From: Chanos chanos
Taxonomy: Eukaryota; Chordata; Actinopteri; Gonorynchiformes; Chanidae
Assembly: GCF_902362185.1 (NCBI RefSeq)
Contig: NC_044497.1
Span: 30,430,001 to 30,494,000, forward strand
Reading direction: 5' to 3'
Length of the DNA stretch: 64,000 nucleotides
Numbering within the stretch: position 1 is the first letter of the stretch; every line of letters begins with the position of its first letter. The position numbers were made by a program, and so were the translations under genes. Below the pieces are notes generated by a model. It made no database searches and had not been told where the DNA came from. It was given only the letters and a program-made list of their open reading frames with translations. Positions 1 through 14,300 of this stretch are shown here, in pieces.

Positions 1-1198
1 CCACTTTGTATTCCAATATTACAGAGCTGTAAAGGTTCATCTTATTCATGGTTCAGTTTGTACCTGGGCTTTTTGGCCTATGGTTTAGTTTGTGTCATAG
101 TTAGGCTCGAAAGAAGATTTAACAAATGCAAAACTTGAGTTTGTCTTTCTAATTTAAACATGTACAAACACTAAATTAACACGTTTAATATAAACAGCTT
201 TTCATAATGAGAATGAAAGGAAATTAATCGTTAGTAGGCTATCTTTAATTGTAAGTTCTTCTTTTAGAATACGAGTGTAAGAAAACAAAACTTGAGAAAC
301 AGTTAAGTCAAGGTCAGTCTTCATGACAATGGGAAGAAGAAATTTTAATACCCTCATATTATACTGATGGTAAATACTTGTAGTTTTGACAGCGACAGGA
401 TGTCTCATGTCGTAAATGACATTAAAACTGAAGTCCTGCAACACCGCGTGTTTGAATGAGGCAAACTATCCTGTCACCAACCATTTCAGCAGAAAAAAGA
501 AACATGACTGCAAAATGATGACCGACTGCTTTGACCTTTCTTAGCACAGCTAAGTCGAGAAGAAAAAAAGGTTTAGAGAAGCTTGAATATTAGATTGATT
601 TTATGAAAGGTGTCGTGATCATACACGCGCTGCGCATTACATACGCTGTGAATAGTGTAGACTACGTGTTCTCGCAGTAAGAAACTGAGAAAAAAGAAAA
701 GGCCTACGTTTCATGTGATGATTGATATTAATTACCAAAAGCACAGATAGTGTAGAATATTTTCATGTAGGCCACTGTGAATATGTATTCCCTGTGATTT
801 GACATTACGTTCGGAAAAAAAAAACACCAGCAAGAACTAAAGTGATGAATATCCATGGTTGGCTACACATGTACCCTGAACTATAGCACCGCGGTTTACC
901 AAACCGTTGTACCCCATAACAATAAGTGATTTGCAGTAAAATAAAACTAAATAAACTAGCTAAATAAAAATTCCTGCAAAGAAATTTGTTGTAAGGTGCA
1001 TGATACCTAGACTATGTCAAGGGCATTTTATGATGTAACATATTGTGTAAAGCTATGTTGTGTAGGTTCAGTTACATACCATGGCAGAACGGTGACGGTG
1101 AACCGCGTCACTTTGGAACTGGGGGGCGGGACTGGCGTTTAGTTACATATCCTCGAAGTTGTCCGTAGGAAGTAGAGTGTTTAGATCAGACTACGAAG
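1..1198. other. Upstream intergenic DNA of sdhb
   Basis: No gene, RNA or recognisable transposon was found in this AT-rich stretch. The open frames here are short and show no splice structure or family resemblance. The last 120 bases before the sdhb start probably contain its promoter and are listed separately. Confidence 0.6.
1080..1198 (+). promoter_or_regulatory. sdhb: Probable sdhb promoter and 5' UTR
   Basis: A G-run ending in a GC box (gggcggg, 1124-1130) lies about 70 bases before the sdhb ATG, next to a GC-rich patch with TGACG/CGTCA-like halves at 1093-1110. Everything around is AT-rich. No TATA box is evident, as expected for a housekeeping mitochondrial gene. The transcription start is inferred from position only. 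Confidence 0.4.
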
Positions 1199-4239
<3,041 letters not shown>

Positions 4240-4726
4240 CACACAGTGTTACTGAATAATTCTCTGTTTTTTAATTCCATCTAAAGCTCCGCTCCATTAT
4301 AAAATGTGAATTATTAAAACAAAATGGAAAATGTACTGCACACATTTTTTTTTCTGACACTGCGTACTGTAGATTGTGCAGTGTAGACTGTGTTTTGAAA
4401 TCAGGGTTTAAAAAAATGTGGTTCTGCTAAGTAGGCTGCTGATGATCACTTGTATGTGTGCTTTGCGAGCAGAGAAAGTGACGGGGACAATGAATGTGTC
4501 TGTAAGAGGATGAGAAAAGGCATGTGTTCTGCTCTGAAAGCTAAATGTTAGATGTGTCTGGTTACCTCACTATAGTATAGATATGCAACTTACACTGTTC
4601 CTTATGGACCTTCATTTCCTATTTGTCTGTCCAGTGGAAATATTAGAAATGTAATGACTCACTGTATGGATATACAGTTTCTGACTCTAATTTATTATGG
4701 AAAATTTGATGTACTTCAGTACATGC

Positions 4727-4732
4727 AATAAA
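4727..4732 (+). terminator. sdhb: Poly(A) signal of sdhb
   Basis: AATAAA lies about 490 bases after the sdhb stop. A matching AATAAA sits at the same place in the duplicated sdhb tail (21400-21405), which supports it as the real 3' end signal. Confidence 0.7.
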
Positions 4733-4739
4733 ACCATCA

Positions 4740-5394
4740 AACATTTCATGGTGTTAATAATTTATTAAAGCGCTTCAACCATATTATGTTTCATTTTTCT
4801 AATCCAAACTAATGTGAACTAATAGAACTCTGAAATCACTGTATGTAATTCACACAATTAAAAACTATGGATTCCACAATTAATGGAAGTTAAGCTGTAA
4901 AGATAAAAATGAGCAATGCAGCTGTACCTCTTGAAAATATCTATTATTACCCATTTGTATGTAATCACAGAGCTATAAAATTCTTACACAACCCTAACAT
5001 AAATTCAAAGGAAGCAGTTTTGGTACATCCAGGAACCCTTGACAGAAATATCTGCGGTTGAATCACCTGAAATTCCCTGAACCTCGCTAAACAACATCTT
5101 GAAATTCGACAGAACCAGAGGCTGAAGAGGACAAAGGTTGAGTCCACGTAGAGTCAAATGTAGTCGGACAAATTGTGTCTGTCTGAAAAGCCTAGATGGT
5201 TTACGCGCTTGTTGCTCAGATGTACAGTAGGTGGCGATATACACCAAGACAATGGATACGTTTTCGAAACTTACAGAGGAAGAAGTACTGCATTAAGTCA
5301 CATGGGAAATGATGGGAATGTTGTCATATGCCGGGGTTGCTACGAAATAAAGCAGTACAAATATGGATTTGCATTGAGTTGTTACCGATAAAAC
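4740..5394 (+). other. Short spacer between sdhb and atp13a2 copy 1, with copy-1 promoter
   Basis: About 650 bases separate the sdhb poly(A) site from the first coding exon of atp13a2 copy 1. No other gene is seen. The copy-1 promoter must lie here or within the 2.7-kb first intron. A CACATG E-box-like site is at about 5299. A GC-rich patch (about 6540-6600) and a CACGTG E-box (about 6751) lie inside intron 1 and could mark an alternative promoter, but this is only inference. Confidence 0.4.
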
Positions 5395-8300
5395 ATGGAT
5401 CCATCTGGTAAGTGCATTGCCTCCTCAGAAAAATAACTTTCCTTGCAAACCTATATTCGCAGTAGTTAAGCCATGCGCGCTCAGTTTGCTGCCACAGTCG
5501 GACAGCTACATCACCAAAAGCTACAGTAGATCTTCTGTGTCTGCCAGCTTGTCATTTCTCCTCGTGAACACAGAATGTCTCTTTTATAGTGAAATACACG
5601 ACATCTGTTTTTAGCTCTCAAGATACCAATCCCTGCACAGATTGTCAGCTTGGGTTGTTTTCTGGCCGTCGTAGGAAATAACTGGATAAAACGGAGCTTG
5701 CTCTCTGCTCAAGTTAAACCTGAACCGAAGTGTGAAAGGGCATGCACACAGAGTTTACCGAAACTAAATATCCAAAATAGAGTACACAAATTTTATGACA
5801 AGCATCGGGATTTCTGCTAGCATGATTGCATGAAACAGGCTGTTTATTTACATCCATGACTTGTAAATACATTGTTGTCGCTGAAAACAATACAAGTATG
5901 TTCATCAAATTAGCAGTTGTTCTTCTCGACGCATGTCAAAAGTGACCCACTGAAGTATAGACTATATCACCGACAATAAAAACATATAGGAGAATTTGAG
6001 AATGAGCGGTCTGACAAAATCTTGAAAATGTAGAACTATCAACTGAACTTTTGTGAAATAAATAGTAAAAATATATAATTGGGGTCAAAATTGCTCCTGC
6101 TGGTATATTGTGGTTTAGGGACTCGTGATGGGATTCAGTGTCTTCTCTTAGTATCTACCAGCAGGGGTTACATTGTCCTATCAGGCGTCACATAAGCTCT
6201 TTTCCACCAGGACGGTTCCGGTGCCTGTGAACGTCTTTCTTGAAACACGGTGATCCAGATCAAGCTTGAGACAACTTCCAATGACCTAATTTTAACCAGC
6301 TATTTCATGTAACTTTTGTCTTTAAAGAATGGCCTCTTATCCTTAAACACTCCACGACTATCATCTTTAGATGTAGCCTAACATATAAAGAGATATTGAA
6401 ACAGATGATGGTAAGGATTTTCCCATTACAGCAGAGTAGCATAGACTGTGCATCTGTCTCTACTGGTTTATGGGATAACCTTTGTGATTTGGGCTTGTTT
6501 TTAACAAAAGATAGTCCCAGAGCAACCTGTTCTATTACAGCGGGCGGGGTTTGTTCCCTTTTCTGCGCTTGACTGGGAAGCACAGGTACGCGCAGGTGTC
6601 GCCTACTCTCCCTAGTTAAGCGTGGCAGTGGCTTTAATCCAGTGTAGTACGCGGTTGATTGAATATTTTATCAACAGAATGGTCAGATAATTTATGTTAG
6701 CTAGGGAGGCAAACTTGTTTGGGATTAAAATACATTTTCAAGAAGGGAACACGTGAAGGTAAGGGGGAAAATCGATTGTTTTGAACTGTAATCTTCTCTC
6801 AAAGATATCGTGAAAGCCCTGAGAACCACGGGTTTTAGAGAACGAGCTTTCCTGTAGTTTGATAATGTTCTTTACATGTTACTCGCTGCTGTAGTCTATA
6901 TCATTTGTGTGGGTTTTCGCACATGAGTTGACATCCGCATTCAGACTAATTTCGGTTTTCATTACAGAGTTCCCGTATCAGCAAAGTAAGATAAAGCTCT
7001 AATCAACTTTTATTCACATACCCTTCCTTTTCGACGTGGCTATACAAACAGGATTTGGTTCCTGCTTATCACCTGGATGTGAATTTGAGTGACACCTCTC
7101 GTCTCGCCGCAGTCGGGCATGTCTTACCCTGCTTGTTAATGTCAGTCAGAGCTGCTTTTCAACTTCATGGATGGATTTGTTCAACCGTTGAAATGATGTT
7201 TAATCACTATATGGTCAAAGATTAAGGCCTATACTGGAGGCGCCATAACTTCACCATCGGTGATGCAAATATAGTGGATACAGCTAATGACACGTTTTTC
7301 GCTGTGTTGTGTGTGAAGTGAAGAAAATGATCAACAATGAAATCATATGATTCCCTGTATGACATATATTTATACATTTAATTTCCAGCCGTTTTGTGTC
7401 GTACAATTTGTAGACGTAATTTCGGTAGTATCAAAGTACCGTCCCTGGCTGCAGTTAGTTGGCTTTATTTTTCAGTAATCAAATTCTGTTTTTACAAAAT
7501 AAAGTCTGTAGGGCCTATATCTCATATGTACAAATTATTTCAGAGTAATCTAAGATGGGGGATGTCAAATCCACTGTTCTTTGTGATTTCAGAAGGAATG
7601 ACTACCTCACTTTGCATGTTTTGTTTTTTTTTAGTTGGTTTGAGTTTAGTGTCTTATTGGATGTCTCAGGCCAGAGGAATGTTGTGATTTCTCATTTTTG
7701 TGTTGCAACAAATTATTACAAACCATCTGGTTTGTAAAAGTCACACAAAAGGCACATGATCTGTCGAAAAAGGAAAATAAGTTTAAACTGCTGATCACTT
7801 TTTGTTTCTGGGTCTGTCTCTTCTCCCTTTACGCTGACTCTTAAACGCTGTCATCACATGTAACACTGACCAGTTCTTCTGCCAGAAAGTGTTTAGTATA
7901 TTTACTGTTACTTTTTTAAGTAAAGTTATGGCAATCAGTTATTGATAGCATTCAGTCAGATGATGTTTACAGAATGGACGTGGATCTTCTGCTTCTGTAG
8001 GAATATCATTTGGTAAACAACTGGAAACCCTGATTGGCTGCTCTAAGCAAACACCATTACTTTTTACATAGTATATGTGTTCAGTGTGTGCAGCTCTTAT
8101 GTTGGTCTGTTTTAGAAAATGAGCATGTATATCTTATTGGGCAGGGAGGAGGGATCAGGGCCAGGGACCTACATCTCTTCATCCAGCAACCTTCTTAGAG
8201 CGGTCTGGCCCTTCCTCCCGCCAAGCTGTCTCACACATGGTACGTGCCTATTAACTTACCTACTCAAAGGATCCTCTGTGACCTCAAGTTGCTATGAATG

Positions 8301-11300
8301 AGAGAGGGAAGAAAAACATTTCTGAGCACTATGTTTTTTTGTTTTTGTTTTTAACTGCTGCATCACATAATTGGTCTTGTGGTACAGCGATGGGCATAAT
8401 TCTTGACACCAGAGTAATGAGACTCACTATGTTGAATTATATTGATAATTAATTTTCTGATGAATATTTAGCCTTTCATGCCAGCATAGGATTACGACTG
8501 TAATGACATTTAAGGACAGTGTTTGAAGTGCTAAGATGTGTGTGTGTGTTTTAATCTAAAATAAGCAGTAATTAGCACAAAATAAGAGTGTAAACTGACT
8601 TTATTAACACAGCAGAATGTTGTGTAATAATAACATGTGAAATTCTTATCTAAATTTTCTTCTCTAACAGGATGTTCAAGGGTATAGGCGAGTTGGTTGG
8701 AAGACATGGCTTTGCTACATTGGGGCAGTGTGTACTTTAGGTCTCCTGCTATTGTTGTTCAAGTGGCGTCCTCGTTTAGGTGTCCTGGCTCGATGTACCT
8801 CCTGCCCCATCTCTATGGCAGACACTCTTTTGCTAAGAGTAAGATTTAATATAAAGATTTGCCACTTTTATGGGTGTGCAGGTGTGTGTGCATGCATGCA
8901 TGAGTGAGTGAGTGAGTGTATGTTTGGGGAGGGGGTGGGGGGTGGATTTCTTGTGATATTTCTATAAGCTTTCTTAAAGGTACTATGAAACATATTTACA
9001 TATTTCCTGGTGACATTTTGACTTGTAACCTGCATGTCATGTCAAATGCATTATGGTTCTAATTTGTTTTAATTTGTATTACTATCTAATTTGAGCTGGA
9101 TATTTATTGTCATAGGACAGTTATGGTCAGCAGTATGTCATAGATGTACTTACAGAGGAGATAGAGGAAGGAAGGTGAGCGGCCTATGTTTTTTTTTTTT
9201 AATCTCATTTCCCTATTTCTATTTTGGTCATTGGAAACAACCACTGTTTTGTAGTGATTTTCCTCTCCTGTAACAGTTGTTGCAGAGTTTTAGCATTTTC
9301 TTTGTTTAATTTTTCTTGTAACGGTTAATGTTTAAATTACATTGTACTAAGAACCTGATATACAGTTGTGTAGGACAGACAGTAAACAGATTCAGTGGAG
9401 AGACCATTGAATCTGTTTATTATGGACTCATTCTACGCTGTGAATGTCTGTTTAATGTGCTGGCCAGAGGAGGATGGGCTCCCCCATTGAGTCTTGGTTC
9501 CTCCCAAGGTTTCTTCCTCCTATTCACTTCATTAAGGAGTTTTTCCTTGCCATTGTCACCTTGGGTTTGCTCACTGGGGGTTTGGGCACTGATCGCTGTA
9601 AAGCTGCTTTGAGACCGTTTTGATTGTAAAAAGCGCTATACAAAGGAACTTGAACTAGAACAGTAAATGGTGTGTTTTTATCCCTGCAGTATGGATCATG
9701 CAGGAGGAGAAGTAGATGACCATGAATGGAGAGACACAGTTCAGCTGCATGAAGAACAGGTATAAAGGGGAAATGATGATAGGGATTTTGTGATATTGTG
9801 CTTTTTCCACCGACATCTGTCTACTAATAATATGACTGTATCTGTATCCTCTAGAAAACCATACTGCGATACTACGTGTTTGAGGGCATGCGTTATGTTT
9901 GGATAGCCAGAAAGGGTGCTTTCTGCCGAGTCAGGTACTGTTGAAGAATGCAGAGTAAAGATTCTCTCAGACTTATATACATTATTTGTCCAGCTTGGGT
10001 CCTGTTCTGTTTGAATAAATAGATAATATGAATTGTGTCTTTTACTTAGTGTCCTCAATGAAGACTGGACATGTGCTGATCTGCATCGCCTAAATCAAGG
10101 GTTAAGTCCTGCTGAACAAAGCTCCCGGTAATTTCCTCTTATACATTTTTTGATAATGTTTCAGATATTCCAGGGCTTATACATATAGTATATATGGGTG
10201 TGTGTGTGTGTGTGTATATAAATGTATGTTCTTTTCTTAAGGAGGAGGATCTATGGAGAAAATATCATAGATGTACCTGTGAAGTCTTACCTGCAGCTCC
10301 TGTTTGAGGAGGTCATTTGTCTCTGTTTTTTTCAACCCCTCCTTTTTCATGCAAAACTTTATTGCCTTTCTTGTTTTTCTTTTTTACGACATGCGCTTAT
10401 CTTCTGTTTGTCTTGCCCTTCCTAAAACCAAGTTTTTCACAGTTGAGGATTGTCTCACTAACTTGCAAGACATCTGTTATTATTATCTTGATTATTTTAT
10501 TATCTTACTATTATCATTTTAATATATCCATTTAATATGTCTACAGAGGTGTGACCAAACCAGTCTAATATGGCATTCCTTTCTCTGCAGGTCCTAAACC
10601 CATTCTACCTATTCCAAATTCTCAGCATTATCCTGTGGATGTCAGACCACTATTACTATTATGCTGCCTGCATCTTTTTCATATCTGTTATTTCAATTGC
10701 TGTGTCTCTCTATGAGATCCGCAAGGTGAGTAGTCGTTGTCTCAGTCTGGCCATATAGGAGTCTAAAAACATATTATTTTCTCGTAAAATGTCATAGTTT
10801 ATGTTTTTGCTTGTTTGCAGTTCACTTAGAACTTGGTTTGTCTGTGTGTTTCTGCAGCAAAGCACCACTCTTCGTAAAATGGCCCAACTGATGGTGAATG
10901 TTACAGTTCGCAGAGATACTGGAGGTAAATGTTGCTGGTATATTTGAAAAAGGCTAGTTTTTCTCTCAGATCTGAACCAATCCAATTTGTATCAGGTTTT
11001 CAACTCAAAAATCATTTAGTTGGTGTGCACATATCAAGTCAAAAATGTTTTAGATGTCATTTTTCAATACAACTTGAGGCACAAGGTTATTTTTGGCCGA
11101 AAGTCCTTGACTACTAGCATGCAATATGTATTCTGATATACATTCTGAAAAAACCTGAGCAATACAGTTTTTCACTTGGGTTAGTACGGCTGAAATGTAA
11201 CTACTTTAATCTGCCAAAGGTCATGGATGAACATTGTTCTCAGTGCATATCAGTGCTCATGAGTGGTTTACTGCAGGTCAGGACCTTCTCAATATTGAAC

Positions 11301-14300
11301 TTTGACCTAACTGAGTGTTTTCTTTCCCTCCTGTGTCCAGAGGAGGAGTGTGTGAGTTCAGAGGAACTGGTCCCTGGTGATTGTATTGTGATCCCTACAG
11401 AGGGTCAACTTTTACCCTGTGATGCGGCTCTGCTGACAGGGGAGTGCATGGTCAATGAGAGCATGCTAACGGGTGAGGCCTAGAAGAAATAAGAATGATC
11501 AACTCAATTACGACGTGGCTGTCACACAAAGATTCACTTACTGAAGTCTGTACAGGTAGAGGACAGATATAAAGTGAAGAGTTCCTTTAGAGTCCAGGCA
11601 TAATCTAATGGGTATTGTTTGGCATAAACTTGACTGTTTTCTTTTAACCCAGATCACTGGATATCTTGGTGGGATTTTCTTTCTTTCATTGTTGTTCCTC
11701 CCTCCATCTGTTTCAGGTGAGAGTGTGCCTGTGATGAAGACACCGTTACCGTCCACTGGGGAACAGTACAGTCCTGAATCCCAGAAACGACACACTTTGT
11801 TCTGTGGCACACAGGTCATTCAGGCTAAAGGCAGTTACCAAGGAGGGAAAGGGGCAGTTGCTGTTGTCACACGTACAGGTAAGAATTGAGAAGCCAGTAT
11901 ATGGCTTGTCTATTGTACTGCAATATGTTATTCACAGCGAAATATAAAAAAAACCCTAATATTTTGTCATCTAACTAACGCCATGTCATTTTTCAATACA
12001 ACTTAATGATGAGGCACAAGGTTATTTTTGGCCGAAAGTCCTTGACTACTAGCATGCAATATGTATTCTGATACACAGTCTGAAAAAAGTTTTACGTTAG
12101 ATTTTTGTCAAGTATTTTATGCAGTCCTTTTTTTCCTTCATTTTGTCTCTTGCTCCATGTGTTTCCCTTTTTCAGGATTTTTCACAGCAAAAGGTGACTT
12201 GGTAAGCTCGATCCTTTACCCACAACCTGTTGACTTCCGTTTCTATCGAGATGCAATGAAGTTCCTGCTTTTTTTGGGAGTTCTGGGTAGGTTTTTCATA
12301 TTTATTTTCTGCTGTCTTTATATTTCAATATTTGGTCATGTCATCCTCTTACAGCAGTTTGGCCGTAGTGTGTTCAAGATCTGCCCATAATTTCATAAAT
12401 GTTGTTGTGTTTCAGCATTGGCTGGTACTATTTACAGCTTGGTAATTCTTTATAGGAGCAACGTGAGTATATTAATCATGTTTTTGTGTGTATGTATACT
12501 GTTTAAGACTGTCTCTACCCATTCATAAGCTAATAAGGTTGCACTGATGTTGAATGAGAAATTTTTGAGTAGAATCCAGTTGTCGAATACTGAGTGTGAC
12601 AAAAGGATCAGTTTTGCATCCAATTGCATTTTTTCTTGGCAGACCACCGTGATGGAACTGATCATCCGGTCTTTGGACATTGTGACTATTATAGTGCCTC
12701 CTGCTCTTCCTGCAGCCATCACTACAGGTACCATCTACGCCCAGCGTCGCCTTAAGAAAGACGGAGTTTTTTGTATCAGCCCACCCCGCATCAACGTCTC
12801 TGGAAAGGTTTCTCTCTTCTGCTTTGACAAGGTTAGAGGCAGTAGACGGCTGTAAGTTAAGACTCCTACGCCGTGCATAGTCGCGAAGTGTTCTATTTTT
12901 TCTTCACAATCACTTAAATTTATGATGTATGATGTTCAGCCTTACAATTCCAGGTCAGTTCTTTAGTGGCGATCTCTGTGAAGTGGTAGTTAGCACTTGC
13001 TCTGCTTTGCCTTCCGTATGTTTAAGTCATCGTGTATCACCATGCTTTGAGATTTTTTCAGGTTTTGTGTGCTGGCTTGGCTCAGTGGAGGCTTGTCAAA
13101 AACTTAATCAGGTTTTATATTTTGAAGGGTTACGAGTGAAAACAACTATTGAGCTACCAACAATGCCTGTGCAGAAAAGATCAGCAATAATAATTTGCAT
13201 TTGTGTGTCTCCCTGCAGACCGGCACTCTGACCGAAGAGGGCCTGGATATTTGGGGAGTGATGGAGGTAAAAGGGACTGGTTTCGGTGAGCTTGTTCCTG
13301 ACCCCCGCCTACTTCCTCCCAGCCCAATGCTCTGTGCCTTGGCTAGCTGTCATACTGTGGCCCTTCTAGGAGATCAGCTCATTGGAGACCCTCTGGAGCT
13401 GAAAATGATTGAGTCCACTGGTTGGGTAAGGTTTATCTTGACACCATCCTTCATTTCCCTTTAATGGTTCTTACTCTGTAAAGCCTGAGTATTCCATGTG
13501 TAATCGGCATTAGTATAACCAAGAAAGAGTGCTGTTCCTGTGGTATATTTAAACCTTTTGATATCGAACAAATATGATCCTTGATATCATTATGAAAGAG
13601 GAAACTATTTAACTATATATAGAGCATTCCTATGAGACTGTTAAAAGTCTCTCTTTCCTGTCTCATATGATAGGATCTAGAGGAGCCGACAGATGAGGAT
13701 GGACTGATGACTGAGTTTGGGAACCACAGAGTCCTTGCAGTGATGAGACCTCCTGATGCTGAGTCACAGTCTGAGAACACTGTAAGCACTGCATGTTGGG
13801 TAGATGAGGAAATGACTGTGTGTGGGACTCACAGTGTTGAGAAAAGGAAATGACATGAAGATTTTTGATGTTATTAAATATAATAATCTAAAGCTGACAC
13901 TTTACTCTCTATTTTGTTACCCCCTCCTTGTCTTCCTTTTGCTTTAGTCCATTAATCAGCCGATAGCCGTTGTGCGTCGGTTCCCCTTTTCCTCCACTCT
14001 ACAGAGGATGAGTGTGGTAACTGTGAGCCCAGGGGGAGGGTCAGCCTTTGCTTTCCTCAAAGGTGCCCCTGAAATGGTGGCCAGCTTCTGTGTGAGAGAA
14101 AGTGGTAAGGACAAAATACTTTACAAACTGGGAAAGCGTTTTTGCTGTTTGTGTATATACTTATTGTCTTAACGAGGAGAACTTGTATGTAAAAGTGGAC
14201 ATGAAGCTTTCACTGTTGTTTTTACCTGTTTTTCTATATTAACTTGTACCTTCGACAGTACCCTCTCAGTTTATCACTGCACTGCGTGGTTTTGCCAGTG

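Noticed and set aside
6745-6756. CACGTG E-box as a TFEB/CLEAR site for a lysosomal gene
   Set aside because: A single six-base match in a 2.7-kb intron is expected by chance, and no full GTCACGTGAC element or matching site in copy 2 was found.
7394-7737. Two overlapping open frames of 60-97 codons in intron 1 of atp13a2 copy 1
   Set aside because: They have no domain, splice support or counterpart in copy 2, and lie in an AT-rich intron.
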